The notes below the pieces were generated by a model that saw only the letters and a program-made list of their open reading frames with translations, had not been told where the DNA came from and did not search any database. A DNA stretch of 64,000 nucleotides from Methanosarcina acetivorans C2A. GTDB taxonomy: Archaea; Halobacteriota; Methanosarcinia; Methanosarcinales; Methanosarcinaceae. The stretch lies in contig NC_003552.1 in NCBI RefSeq assembly GCF_000007345.1, positions 4,712,001 through 4,776,000 on the forward strand, written 5' to 3'. The position numbers were made by a program, and so were the translations under genes. Position 1 is the first letter of the stretch; each line of letters starts with the position of its first letter. This document shows positions 33,282-42,835 of the stretch, in pieces.

Positions 33282-34694
33282 ATGGCAGAATTCCCATTTG
33301 AGATTTCCCCAATGTTTGAAGGAGAAAGAGTAAGGAAAGAAGGAATGTTCGTCGAACTTGGGGGCCCGAAATCCCTCGGTCTCGAACTTGTCCGTGCAAA
33401 GCCTATGGATGAGATTGAAGACGATAAAGTAACAATCGTCGGTCCTGACCTCAAAGAAATGGAAGAGGGAAAGACCTACCCCTGGGCAATGATCTTTAAC
33501 ATAGGTGGAGAACTTGTAGAGCCTGACCTTGAGTCTGTAGTCGAAAGGCGTGTCCACGACTTCATCAACTACTGCCAGGGCATTATGCACCTCAACCAGA
33601 GGTACGATGTCTGGATGAGAGTGTCCAAGGACACCGCTGCAAAGATGGACTCGTTTGAGCCCTTCGGACAGGCCGTCATGATGCTCTTCAAGACAGAACT
33701 GCCCTTCATCGAGAAGATGCAGGTGACATTCTACACCGAACAGGCTGAAGTTGAAAAGCAGCTTGAAGAAGCAAAGGCGATCTTCAAGGCAAGAGACGAG
33801 AGGACAAAGGACCTCCATGATGAAGATGTGGACGTCTTCTACGGATGTACCCTCTGCCAGTCCTTTGCCCCGACCAACGTTTGTGTTGTCTCCCCTGACA
33901 GGGTCTCCCTCTGTGGTGCAATCAACTGGTTCGACGGCCGAGCAGCAGCAAAAGTAGACCCCGAAGGCCCACAGTTTGAAATCACCAAGGGTGACCTGAT
34001 TGATGCCGAGAAGGGTGAATACACCGGGGTCAACGATATTGCAAAGAAACTCTCAGCCGGAGAATTCGACAAGATCAAACTCCACTCCTTCTTCGATGCC
34101 CCTCACACCTCCTGTGGATGCTTCGAAGTAGTCGGATTCTATATCCCTGAAGTAGACGGTATAGGCTGGGTTAACAGGGAATACCAGGGAATGGCACCTA
34201 ACGGGATCGGATTCTCAACAATGGCCGGCCAGACCGGTGGCGGTAAGCAGATCGTAGGGTTCCTGGGTATCGGTATAAACTATTTCTACTCCCCGAAGTT
34301 CATCCAGGCCGATGGCGGCTGGAACAGAGTTGTCTGGCTCCCCTCGATGCTGAAGGACAAGATTGCCGAAACCATTCCTGAAGACCTCAAAGACAAGATC
34401 GCAACCGAAAACGATGCCACTGACATTGAATCTCTGAAGGCTTTCCTCCAGGAGAAGGGACATCCGGTAGTTGCTACCTGGGCAGCAGCTGAGGAGGAAG
34501 AAGAGGAAGAAGAGGAAGAAGAAGAGGAAGTAGCAGTTGCAGCAGCTCCAATGATGATGCCAGCAGCCGGCTTCCAGATGCCTGCAATGCCAATGATGTC
34601 AGGCGGTTCAAGCGGCGGAATTAAGCTGACCTTCAAGAACGCAAAGATCACCATTGACAAGATGATCATCAGCGAGAAGAAGGAAAAGAAATAA
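33282..34694 (+). CDS. cdhC: ACDS complex beta subunit, acetyl-CoA synthase
   Basis: 470 aa. Makes or breaks the acetyl C-C and C-S bonds at the Ni-Ni-4Fe4S A cluster. Cluster Cys can be seen at VFYGCTLCQSFAPTNVC, VSLCGAINWF and HTSCGCFEVVGF. A run of about 14 Glu (near 405-420), then a Met/Pro/Ala-rich hinge, links to the C-terminal tail (IKLTFKNAKITIDKMI) that contacts the rest of the complex. Gap to cdhB 24 bp, ribosome site AGGAGG. Confidence 0.97.
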   Translation: MAEFPFEISPMFEGERVRKEGMFVELGGPKSLGLELVRAKPMDEIEDDKVTIVGPDLKEMEEGKTYPWAMIFNIGGELVEPDLESVVERRVHDFINYCQGIMHLNQRYDVWMRVSKDTAAKMDSFEPFGQAVMMLFKTELPFIEKMQVTFYTEQAEVEKQLEEAKAIFKARDERTKDLHDEDVDVFYGCTLCQSFAPTNVCVVSPDRVSLCGAINWFDGRAAAKVDPEGPQFEITKGDLIDAEKGEYTGVNDIAKKLSAGEFDKIKLHSFFDAPHTSCGCFEVVGFYIPEVDGIGWVNREYQGMAPNGIGFSTMAGQTGGGKQIVGFLGIGINYFYSPKFIQADGGWNRVVWLPSMLKDKIAETIPEDLKDKIATENDATDIESLKAFLQEKGHPVVATWAAAEEEEEEEEEEEEEVAVAAAPMMMPAAGFQMPAMPMMSGGSSGGIKLTFKNAKITIDKMIISEKKEKK

Positions 34695-34749
34695 CTGAGT
34701 GACGACAGGCAATTGCCTAAAACCGAAAAACAATAAAAAGGGGTATGCT

Positions 34750-35511
34750 GTGACCAAAGTAATTGCAATAACGGGAAAAGGTGGGACTGGTAAAACAGCG
34801 GTAGCGGCTCTTCTGATCCGCTACCTTTCCAAAAAAGGGAAGTTTCTACTGGCAGTTGATGCGGATGCAGATACTAACCTTCCTGAAACCCTGGGATGTG
34901 AGAATGTAAAAACAATCGGGGATGCAAAAGAGTTTCTACAGGCCGAGATTACAAAACCGAGACCTGATAACCCCGATATGAACAAAGAGTCAATACTTAA
35001 AAGCAAGGTCTATGAGATAATTGAAGAGATGCCGGGATACGACCTCCTTGTAATGGGAAGGCCGGAAGGCTCAGGATGCTATTGCTATGTAAACAACCTG
35101 CTACGCGGAATAATGGACAAACTGATCACGAATTATGAGGTGGTTGTAATTGACGCGGAAGCAGGGCTTGAGCATTTCAGCCGAAAGATTATCCGGGACA
35201 TAGATGACCTTATTGTAGTAACTGACGCTTCACGAAGGGGATTTCGGACTGCTGAAAGGATAAGGGAACTGGTGAGTGAACTGGATTCAAATGTGGGAAG
35301 AATTCACGTTATTGCAAACAAAGTTACAGATGCTAACCGCGAAGAGCTCACTAAACTGGCAGAGGAGTTGAAACTAAGCCTGATAGGTATGATACCATTA
35401 GATCCAAAAATTGAGGAAATGGACATAAAGGGAATACCTCTCTATGAAATAACGGATGATTCGGTTGCTGCAATGGAAATCGAAAAAATAGTACAAAAAC
35501 TGGGGTACTGA
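34750..35511 (+). CDS. cooC: CooC-type nickel-insertion ATPase
   Basis: 253 aa. I choose the GTG at 34750 since the P-loop then begins at residue 2 (TKVIAITGKGGTGKTAVAA); an upstream in-frame extension lacks a ribosome site. Deviant Walker A with two Lys, switch region (LAVDADADTNLP), and metal-loop CYCYVNNLLRG carry the MinD/CooC signature. Dimeric ATPase that loads Ni into the C cluster and possibly the A cluster. Placed between cdhC and cdhD as usual. Confidence 0.92.
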   Translation: MTKVIAITGKGGTGKTAVAALLIRYLSKKGKFLLAVDADADTNLPETLGCENVKTIGDAKEFLQAEITKPRPDNPDMNKESILKSKVYEIIEEMPGYDLLVMGRPEGSGCYCYVNNLLRGIMDKLITNYEVVVIDAEAGLEHFSRKIIRDIDDLIVVTDASRRGFRTAERIRELVSELDSNVGRIHVIANKVTDANREELTKLAEELKLSLIGMIPLDPKIEEMDIKGIPLYEITDDSVAAMEIEKIVQKLGY

Positions 35512-35747
35512 GCCCATAAGTTTGAACCTGTGGATGATGCTGAACCATACCTGAATCAAATGTGAGGAGACCAGGGCCAGTTTAAGAGCTTGAAACGGCA
35601 TTTAAAGTAATAAGAGTAACGGGACAGGGAAATTCCTGCCCCGATCCCTGTTTATAAAGGGAAAAAGTGGAAACAAATCCTGTATTACATCCTTTATTAT
35701 ACAGTCACTCGTAAAAACGGACAAATTACGGAAACGGTGAGGTTTAC

Positions 35748-37058
35748 ATGGCAAAGAAAATGAAGTTATCTGATATAACAAACATGTTCGCGGGGATGGA
35801 TGTAGAAGCCCTCGAAGGTGTGACTATTGAAGGGGACATTGAGATAGATCTCGGTGGACTCGGAGGCGGCTTTGACCCGATGCTTGCCGCAGCTCTTGGG
35901 CAGGAGAGCGCAATACTTGCCCAGCACTTCGCAAGACTTGCAGGCATGTTCGGATACCCTGTGGGAATTGGCGCACCAGCAGCTCCGGCGGTTTCCCCTG
36001 CTCTGGCAGCCCCGAAACTGAAGGATCTAATCCCTGCAAAGTTCGATGTTGCTAACATCGCTGAGTGGGCAACCGAGATCCAGGAAGTGCCTATAGGCAA
36101 CACCTCGGCAGACGGCGGAAGCCGTGGAAAGAGAGTGATGTTGGGTGGAGAGAAAGCCCTTCCGTTCTACTTTGACGCACCAATGCCGAACAGGAACCAG
36201 GTCACTATTGACGTGTTCGACATGAGGATAGGGCTTGCAAAAGCTGTCAAGGAGAACTATGATGAAGTCATGGACAGCCCGGGAGAATGGGCAAAGAAGA
36301 ACGTTGAGAAATTCAACGCTGACATGATCACCATACACCTGATTTCAACAGACCCGCTTATCAAAGACACTCCTGCAAAGGAAGCAGCCAAGACAGTAGA
36401 AGAAGTGCTCCAGGCTGTTGATGTGCCAATTGCCATCGGCGGATCAGGGAACCCACAGAAGGACCCAGAAGTACTGGCAAGAGCAGCAGAAGTTTCGGAA
36501 GGAGAGCGCTGCCTGCTTGCATCGGCCAGCCTGAACCTGGACTATGCAGCAATAGCAGAAGCAGCACTAAAATACGATCACGATGTGCTTTCCTGGACAC
36601 AGCTGGACATGAACGCCCAGAAGGAACTAAACAGGAAACTCATGAAGCAGTGCAACGTCCCAAGAGACAGAATCATCATGGACCCGACCACTGCAGCCCT
36701 CGGATATGGTCTCGACTACGCTTACACCAACATGGAGCGTATCAGACTTGCAGCCCTAATGGGTGACGACGAACTGACATTCCCGATGTCTTCAGGGACC
36801 ACAAACGCATGGGGTGCCCGTGAGTCATGGATGGTCAGCTCCCCACTAAAGGAAGACTCCGACTGGGGCCCGAGAGAGTACAGAGGTCCGATATGGGAAA
36901 TCGTTACAGGACTGTCACTTGCAATTGCAGGAAACGATCTCTTCATGATGATGCACCCAACATCGGTTGCTGTCCTGAAACAGATAACCCAGACCCTATT
37001 CGGTATGATCGACACAGAGCAGGTTGATGTCGCTAACTGGATCGGAGCGGAGGTGTAA
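35748..37058 (+). CDS. cdhD: ACDS complex delta subunit (corrinoid protein)
   Basis: 436 aa. With CdhE it forms the corrinoid Fe-S protein that carries the methyl group between tetrahydrosarcinapterin and the A cluster. TIM-barrel-like parts are seen ([50 protein letters not shown]). The N-terminal 75 residues include a Gly/Ala-rich stretch. No Fe-S motif, as expected. Separated from cooC by 236 bp with its own GGTGAGGT ribosome site. Confidence 0.96.
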   Translation: MAKKMKLSDITNMFAGMDVEALEGVTIEGDIEIDLGGLGGGFDPMLAAALGQESAILAQHFARLAGMFGYPVGIGAPAAPAVSPALAAPKLKDLIPAKFDVANIAEWATEIQEVPIGNTSADGGSRGKRVMLGGEKALPFYFDAPMPNRNQVTIDVFDMRIGLAKAVKENYDEVMDSPGEWAKKNVEKFNADMITIHLISTDPLIKDTPAKEAAKTVEEVLQAVDVPIAIGGSGNPQKDPEVLARAAEVSEGERCLLASASLNLDYAAIAEAALKYDHDVLSWTQLDMNAQKELNRKLMKQCNVPRDRIIMDPTTAALGYGLDYAYTNMERIRLAALMGDDELTFPMSSGTTNAWGARESWMVSSPLKEDSDWGPREYRGPIWEIVTGLSLAIAGNDLFMMMHPTSVAVLKQITQTLFGMIDTEQVDVANWIGAEV

Positions 37059-37061
37059 AAC

Positions 37062-38468
37062 ATGAAAATAAACAGCCCATTAGAAGCTTACAAGTACTTG
37101 CCCCAGACAAACTGTGGAGAGTGTGGTGAAGCTACATGTATGGCTTTTGCCTCCAAGCTGATAGACAGATCAGGAAAGACATCAGACTGTCCACCCCTTA
37201 TTAAGGAGAAGAAATTTGCAAAGAAACTTGCAGAACTCGACAGGCTCCTTGCACCGGAAATTCGCCAGGTAACCATAGGAGTAGGAGAGAAGGCAGTCAA
37301 TATTGGTGGGGACGATGTCCTGTACCGCCACAAACTCACATTCTTTAATAAGACGAAGATGTTCTTCGATGTGGCAGACAATATGGATGAAGCTGCCCTT
37401 GTTGAGAGAGTTAACAGCATCGCTAACTTCAGAAAGTTCTATGTAGGCCGAAACCTGCTCCTCGATGGGGTGGCTATCAGAGCTGTTTCCAATGATCCGG
37501 CAAAGTTTGCAGCGGCTGTAAAGAAGGTAGCTGAAGCAGGCTTGCCCATGATCTTCTGTTCTTTCAACCCTGCGGTCCTGAAGGCAGGACTGGAAGCAGC
37601 AAAGGACCTGAAACCGCTGCTCTATGCCGCAAACAAGGACAACTGGAAGGAAGTAGGAGAACTCGCAATTGAGTACAAGGTCCCTGTGGTTGTGTCAGCT
37701 TTCAATGACCTTGATGCCCTCAAGACCCTTGCAAAGACATATGCAGAGGCAGGAATTAAGGACATTGTGCTTGACCCCGGAACCTACCCGACAGGAAAGG
37801 GCCTGAAGGATACATTCACCAACTTCCTGAAGATAAGGAGAGCGGGAATTATGGGAGATACCGAGATCGCATACCCGATAATGGCTCTCCCGTTCACTGC
37901 ATGGATGGCTGGAATTGCAGACCCTGTTAGTGCATCATACTGGGAAACCGTGATGGCTTCGGTGTTTACGATCAGGTACGGAGACATAATGATTCTCCAC
38001 AGTCTGGAGCCATATGCAACCCTGCCTGAGGTACACCTGGCAGAGACAATCTACACTGACCCGAGGACACCTGTCTCCGTGGACGGAGGCATGTACAAGG
38101 TCGGAAGCCCGACAGCAGACTCCCCGGTGCTCTTTACAACAAACTTCGCACTCACATACTACACTGTGGAGAGCGATATCTCGTCCAACGGCATTGACTG
38201 CTGGTTACTTGCAGTTGACACCGACGGGATAGGTGTGGAAGCAGCAGTTGCAGGTGGACAGCTGACCGCTGACAAGGTAAAGGATGCATTTGACAAGGCA
38301 GGCTTTGACCTCAAGACAGCCGTAAACCACAACACTGTAGTTACTCCGGGACTGGCAGCTCGCCTCCAGGGTGACCTTGAGGACAAGCTCGGTGCAAATG
38401 TCAAAGTAGGCCCAATGGACTCAGGCCGTATCCCGGGATGGATGGAAAAGAACTGGCCGCCTAAATAA
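37062..38468 (+). CDS. cdhE: ACDS complex gamma subunit (corrinoid Fe-S protein)
   Basis: 468 aa, 3 bp after cdhD. The N-terminal 4Fe-4S site is TNCGECGEATCMAFASK followed by a Cys at about residue 43 (TSDCPP). A TIM barrel follows (PLLYAANKDNWKEVGEL, IKDIVLDPGTYPTGKG), then a C-terminal cobamide-binding domain (about 330-468). It passes the methyl group to and from methyl-tetrahydrosarcinapterin. The operon ends here with a hairpin at 38500. Confidence 0.96.
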   Translation: MKINSPLEAYKYLPQTNCGECGEATCMAFASKLIDRSGKTSDCPPLIKEKKFAKKLAELDRLLAPEIRQVTIGVGEKAVNIGGDDVLYRHKLTFFNKTKMFFDVADNMDEAALVERVNSIANFRKFYVGRNLLLDGVAIRAVSNDPAKFAAAVKKVAEAGLPMIFCSFNPAVLKAGLEAAKDLKPLLYAANKDNWKEVGELAIEYKVPVVVSAFNDLDALKTLAKTYAEAGIKDIVLDPGTYPTGKGLKDTFTNFLKIRRAGIMGDTEIAYPIMALPFTAWMAGIADPVSASYWETVMASVFTIRYGDIMILHSLEPYATLPEVHLAETIYTDPRTPVSVDGGMYKVGSPTADSPVLFTTNFALTYYTVESDISSNGIDCWLLAVDTDGIGVEAAVAGGQLTADKVKDAFDKAGFDLKTAVNHNTVVTPGLAARLQGDLEDKLGANVKVGPMDSGRIPGWMEKNWPPK

Positions 38469-38499
38469 AATAAATACGATGTGATTTTAAACCTGAAGC

Positions 38500-38537
38500 A
38501 CCGTGTCTATCTGACACGGTACTTATTCTCTTTTTAA
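38500..38537 (+). terminator. cdh operon terminator
   Basis: ACCGTGTC at 38500-38507 pairs with GACACGGT at 38513-38520, with 5-base loop TATCT, followed by ACTTATTCTCTTTTT. About 30 bp after the cdhE stop. Confidence 0.75.
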
Positions 38538-38720
38538 ATAAATGTTAGACTTCAGTAAAAACCGCAGGTAATTCTTTAAGGATTCACTTCCAGATGGGTA
38601 GACTTCTTACTTTGACTTTTTAGTATGTAAGTTTGACCTGAAAATTCGTATGATTATTAGTTCTTGTTATCCGTATAGATTCTGGAGTCTTTATTCATTC
38701 ACCCGCGTAGATTTCCAGTT

Positions 38721-38810
38721 TTATTTTTCATATTTCAACCATATTATTATTTTTCTAAACCCCCATTTGACCGATAGGCACTCACACTTGCCGTAGTTTG
38801 TTTCGCCCAT
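38721..38810 (-). CDS. possible microprotein after DUF1670 gene, 29 aa
   Basis: ATG at 38810, three bases after the stop of the DUF1670 gene, with GAGGAGG at a proper distance. The product starts MGETNYGKCECLS and ends with a hydrophobic helix (FRKIIIWLKYEK). The ribosome site also encodes the EEE end of the upstream protein, so it may be accidental. Low certainty. Confidence 0.35.
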   Translation of the reverse strand: MGETNYGKCECLSVKWGFRKIIIWLKYEK

Positions 38811-38813
38811 CAC

Positions 38814-39563
38814 TCATTCCTCCTCATTTAAAATTCTTATGTATTCTTCTACTAGGGATTTTCCCATTCCCAGAATTTGTGCAATTTCCTCACTTTTCAT
38901 CTTTTTGCTAAGCTTTTCTACCTTCTTGTATGCTTTAATGTACCTATCACACGCTTCCTGCGTGTGATTTGTCATTCTTGCAATATCCGGTGTTTGATAT
39001 CCTTTTATGTACAAGTTTAGTATAATCCTCTTGTGAGTGACTGCTCTACCAATATCATGTATGATTCCTCTTGTTGGCAATATCTCGCCTGTTCTTTGCA
39101 TATACTCCTTTGCCTGTTTGCTTACCGTACCCGTGGAAACATTTAGCAGATATGCCATATCAGAATGTGTTAGCAGTGCTTCCTGTTCATATGCCTCTTT
39201 AAATATCCTAACCACTTTTGTTTCCATTATTTCTCTATCTGAATACCCTTCCTTCTTCATCTCCAGGTCATCTTTGGAAATCAAGGTCAAAACAATTGGT
39301 GTTAATGGTGTTTTCTTACTGTTTTTACCATAATTCGGCTTCTCTGAAGCCTTTGCTCCATACCACAAAATCTGTCCAACTTCCAGTTTCCATGGCTCTC
39401 TATAAGATTTCCTCACCACTTCCACGAGATCATTGGCAAACATTTCCTGAATTTTGTCACCTGCAATAAACTGGTAATCATTTTGTATCAGATCCAGAAC
39501 TGAACCTTTCAGGGAGCTTGTTACCTTTGTTTCAATCATTGAAGGTACTTTCATCTTCTCCAT
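38814..39563 (-). CDS. DUF1670 HTH protein, copy 1
   Basis: 249 aa; the ATG at 39554 is an alternative start with better GGAG spacing. The DUF1670 pattern: an N-terminal domain, then TKVVRIFKEAYEQEALLTHSDMAYLLNVSTGTVSKQAKEYM (helix-turn-helix), TRGIIHDIGRAVTHKRIIL, and a second HTH-like repeat near the end (KSEEIAQILGMGKSLVEEYI). These look like DNA-binding regulators or orphan transposon-associated proteins. It overlaps copy 2 by 13 bp. Confidence 0.75.
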   Translation of the reverse strand: MEKMKVPSMIETKVTSSLKGSVLDLIQNDYQFIAGDKIQEMFANDLVEVVRKSYREPWKLEVGQILWYGAKASEKPNYGKNSKKTPLTPIVLTLISKDDLEMKKEGYSDREIMETKVVRIFKEAYEQEALLTHSDMAYLLNVSTGTVSKQAKEYMQRTGEILPTRGIIHDIGRAVTHKRIILNLYIKGYQTPDIARMTNHTQEACDRYIKAYKKVEKLSKKMKSEEIAQILGMGKSLVEEYIRILNEEE

Positions 39564-40381
39564 CTCCCCGAACTGTTTTTTGGACCTGTTTCCGTGTTCA
39601 TTCTGCTGATCTCTTTTTTTCCAAAAATGCTATGAAGCTGGTCTAAACGTTCCTGATATTCCTCGGTAGAATAAGTCTCAATCAGCTCTTTGTATTCCTG
39701 AATTGTTTTTTCAGAAAGCCCTGTTATGATCCTGAGTTCTTCATCTTCGAATCCCTCTTCAGTCAGCACCAGTATTCTTGCAAAATCCTTTACATAACGC
39801 ATTATGGCTTCGCCACTATGTTGGGTCTTTCTCTCGATCTCAGTATATTCGTACCCTTTAAGATATAGCTCCAGAATCCGTTTTTTGTGGCTTACTCCGG
39901 GACCTATATCCTTCCATTTTCCTCTGGTTGGAACCAGTTCTCCATTCTCTTCCAGCGCTTCTATATGTCGTGAAATTGTCTTTGTACTCTCTCCCAGAAG
40001 AATTGCGATGTCAGCCTGGGTGAGCAAAGCGCCCTGAGTGTGTGCTTCATTACTTATGCGCATGATCCGTTTATCCAGCAGCTCTCGCTGGTTCTTAACT
40101 TTGCAGTCTTCAGGGTCGTAGATAGTGATAATGACAGAAACCAGATTCATCTCATTAACTGGTACGCCAGGAGGAACGTCTTTGGAAACTCCATGGAAGA
40201 TAATCTGGCCTTCTTTGCGCTGACTGCTGAAATATAGGTCAATGTAAGACATGAAGAGCTCAGACAGAGATCTGCAAACAGCACGAGGAAAGGAATAATC
40301 CTGCATCAGTTCATTGTAAAGTTGAGTCTGTAATTGGCGATTAAAAGTTGAGAGATATTCTTTTGGGATTTTCAAGACCAT
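39551..40381 (-). CDS. DUF1670 HTH protein, copy 2
   Basis: 276 aa from the ATG at 40381 (MVLKIPKEYLSTFN); a longer TTG start at 40396 is less likely. Shares the same architecture as copy 1: MRISNEAHTQGALLTQADIAILLGESTKTISRHIEALE, then TRGKWKDIGPGVSHKKRILELYLKGYEYTEIERKT. A pair of tandem, diverged paralogues that may act as a heteromer. No target is visible. It is shut off from the GT2 gene by about 300 bp. Confidence 0.75.
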   Translation of the reverse strand: MVLKIPKEYLSTFNRQLQTQLYNELMQDYSFPRAVCRSLSELFMSYIDLYFSSQRKEGQIIFHGVSKDVPPGVPVNEMNLVSVIITIYDPEDCKVKNQRELLDKRIMRISNEAHTQGALLTQADIAILLGESTKTISRHIEALEENGELVPTRGKWKDIGPGVSHKKRILELYLKGYEYTEIERKTQHSGEAIMRYVKDFARILVLTEEGFEDEELRIITGLSEKTIQEYKELIETYSTEEYQERLDQLHSIFGKKEISRMNTETGPKNSSGRWRR

Positions 40382-40695
40382 TAGTGCCACCAACAATGTT
40401 TTGGTGACAAGAGTAGATAAACAATCGGTCAGAAGGGGGTATTTTTACATTCGATTCACACAATTATTAAGGGATATTAGTTCAAAAAATCGGAGAATTA
40501 ATATAAAAAATAAAAAGTAAACGCATAAAAAACACATAATAGAAAATGAAAATAAATTGATATAAATAGAATGGAGCGATCCATATTGATAGAAATTATG
40601 ACAAATGTTAGCCCATAGAGGTACAACATAGAATAAGTAACCAGTATTCAAGCAAGAATAAATAACCAGTATTTAAACATTATTCGGGTGTTAAC
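40382..40695. other. divergent intergenic region
   Basis: AT-rich spacer between the DUF1670 pair and the glycosyltransferase. A near-direct repeat, TAACCAGTATT, occurs at 40638-40648 and 40663-40673. No gene. Confidence 0.4.
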
Positions 40696-40716
40696 ATTAC
40701 AAGGGTTTCGCTGGTA

Positions 40717-41442
40717 TTGCCTGCTTATAACGAGGTAACAAGAATAGAGAAAACAGTAAACCAAACTGCAGAAACTCTCAGGGATATCACCTCTTCTTTT
40801 GAGATAATTATAGCAGAAGATGGGAGCATTGATGGGACAGATAGAATCGCAGGGAAACTTGCTCAGGAACATAACTGCATAAGTCACCTTCACTCGGATT
40901 CTCGACAGGGAAGAGGCCGAGCCTTAAACAGAGCTTTTAAGTCTGCATCAGGCGACGTCCTTTGTTACATTGACGTGGACCTTGCAACCGATATGAGCCA
41001 CCTGAAAGAGCTGATAGAATCAATCTCAATCGAAGGATATGACTTTGCGACAGGCTCAAGAATGATGCCTCAAAGCAATGTCAAAAGGCCCCTAAAAAGA
41101 GGAATAGCAAGCAAGGGATTTAATTTTCTGGTGCACACTGTCTTGCACTCAAAGTTATACGACCATCAATGCGGGTTTAAAGCTTTTAAAAAGGCCCCGT
41201 TGTTTGAACTGATTGATGATGTAGAGGATGAACACTGGTTCTGGGATACTGAGCTTATGGTGCTTGCACAGGCTCGGGAATTTAAGGTTAAAGAATTCCC
41301 TGTAATCTGGAGGCATGGAGGCACAACTAAAGTAAATCTTAAAAAAGATATTTTAGAGATGGGATCTCAAATTTTTCGTTTATGGTGGAGTTTGAAAAGA
41401 CAGCCAAAGGAAAAAACGGTAAAATCCTGTGAGATGCTTTGA
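40717..41442 (+). CDS. family 2 glycosyltransferase (dolichol-phosphate type)
   Basis: At least 241 aa. GT-A fold: PAYNEVTRIEKTVNQT, then IIIAEDGSIDGTDRIA, and CYIDVDLATDMSHL with the DxD metal site. FKAFKKAPLFELI and DEHWFWDTELMVLAQA are as in polyprenyl-phosphate mannosyl/glucosyltransferases. The codons before the TTG at 40717 also read as the family's first strand (NITRVSLVLP), but no ATG, GTG or TTG lies in frame upstream before a stop, so the start is unclear. Likely makes a lipid-linked sugar for glycosylation. Confidence 0.8.
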   Translation: MPAYNEVTRIEKTVNQTAETLRDITSSFEIIIAEDGSIDGTDRIAGKLAQEHNCISHLHSDSRQGRGRALNRAFKSASGDVLCYIDVDLATDMSHLKELIESISIEGYDFATGSRMMPQSNVKRPLKRGIASKGFNFLVHTVLHSKLYDHQCGFKAFKKAPLFELIDDVEDEHWFWDTELMVLAQAREFKVKEFPVIWRHGGTTKVNLKKDILEMGSQIFRLWWSLKRQPKEKTVKSCEML

Positions 41443-41757
41443 ACAAAACAGAGTTTAAAACAAAACATCGGCACAAGGAAAAATTATACAAATGCTTATA
41501 TAAGGAAAAAAACAATTTGATCTGCTTCTAAACCATGGATTTTTTAGCATTTAGAGAACTGGATGCAGCGATTTGCTGATATAGCGGACTGGCATATCAT
41601 GTCAGACAGTTACCTGATGAGTAAAAACAGCAGATCCAGCTATTCTTAAATAGCATGAGAGAGCTTAACAGATGAACTGCTGATTATTCCTGCAGATACT
41701 TTATTTTCTAAATCAGGTAACCTACTACTCCAAGAAGACTAGCAGTAAGGATTATAG
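41443..41757. other. intergenic region, nothing clear
   Basis: AT-rich spacer. TATA-like ATATAAGG near 41497. No gene recognised. Confidence 0.4.
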
Positions 41758-42822
41758 ATGAATTCCATTACATGCCCGAAATGCGGCAAAGAATGCGATA
41801 AACTTTTTGATTCCGTTTGCAGAGACTGTTTCTTTGAAACCTTCAAACTAATCGAACTGCCTCTTGTACTCCACGTAAGAATCTGTTCCAGCTGCGGAGC
41901 ATACTTCCATAGGAGCCGCTGGGAAGATATAGGCAATATAGAAGAAGTGGTGCTGAAAGCCGTAGAAAACGCCCTTTTTATCCACAACGAAGCCGGAGAT
42001 GTGGAACTCTACCTTGAACCAAAGGAAGTTACGCCTTACATGTACAGGGTGAGAGCCGAAATAGATGCAATCGTAAGAGAAGAACCAGTCCATGCCGAGG
42101 CTGAGACAGAAGTAAGGGTTCAGCGGATAGCCTGCGATATGTGCAGCCGCGAGTCCGGAGGATACTTTGAAGCAATCATCCAGATCAGGGCAGCGGGCAG
42201 GTTCCCTACGGAAGAAGAAAAGAGGCGCTGCTCTACCATTGCCAGGGAAGCCATGGAGAGCATGAAGAAAAAAGGGGACAGACTGGCGTTTATAAGTGAC
42301 TATCAGGAGCAGAAAGAAGGTATCGACCTTTATATGGGTTCCATGAATGCCAGCCGACAGGTCTGCAGGGCAATCATCTCCGAACTTGGAGGCAGTTTCT
42401 CCGAATCCCCATCCCTGGTCGGCATGAAAGACGGAAAAAACCTCTACAGGATTACTTTTTCCATGCGCCTTCCGGAGTTCAGACCCGGAGACGTGATAAG
42501 ATTCAGGGGAAGGAATATCCAGATAAGGAGCTCAGGAAAAAAGGTCAACGGGATCAGCCTTGAAGATGGTTCCAGGTTTATCTCAACCCCGGAAGAGCTC
42601 AAAGGCGCAGAAAAAATTGCAAATATAAAGGATGCAGTTTATACGGTTCTGGTTTCAATCGAAGAAAATGCAATTCTTGTGCTTGACCCTGATACCTATG
42701 AAACCGTTACAATAAAAAAGCCGATATTCTTCAGTGCAGAAGCAGGAAGTGAGATCCCTGTCCTGAAAACGGAATATGGAGTCTTTGCCCTGGCAAACTC
42801 CGAGGTACCACAGGAAAAATGA
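41758..42822 (+). CDS. nmd3: NMD3-family ribosome biogenesis protein
   Basis: 354 aa. The N-terminal zinc-binding region has CPKCGKECD, CRDCFFETF, CSSCGAYFHRSRW, then CDMCSRESGGYFEAIIQIR, matching archaeal NMD3 relatives. Downstream OB- and SH3-like parts (FRPGDVIRFRGRNIQIRSSG region). In eukaryotes NMD3 escorts 60S subunits; archaeal forms probably act in late 50S maturation. First gene of an information-processing cluster; ATP-grasp gene follows 13 bp after the stop. Confidence 0.88.
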   Translation: MNSITCPKCGKECDKLFDSVCRDCFFETFKLIELPLVLHVRICSSCGAYFHRSRWEDIGNIEEVVLKAVENALFIHNEAGDVELYLEPKEVTPYMYRVRAEIDAIVREEPVHAEAETEVRVQRIACDMCSRESGGYFEAIIQIRAAGRFPTEEEKRRCSTIAREAMESMKKKGDRLAFISDYQEQKEGIDLYMGSMNASRQVCRAIISELGGSFSESPSLVGMKDGKNLYRITFSMRLPEFRPGDVIRFRGRNIQIRSSGKKVNGISLEDGSRFISTPEELKGAEKIANIKDAVYTVLVSIEENAILVLDPDTYETVTIKKPIFFSAEAGSEIPVLKTEYGVFALANSEVPQEK

Positions 42823-42835
42823 AAAATGGAGAAAC

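Noticed and set aside
33252-33818. Long frames antisense to cdhC (and similar ones opposite cdhA, cdhD and aCPSF1)
   Set aside because: Long antisense frames arise from codon bias in highly expressed genes; no start signals or domains.
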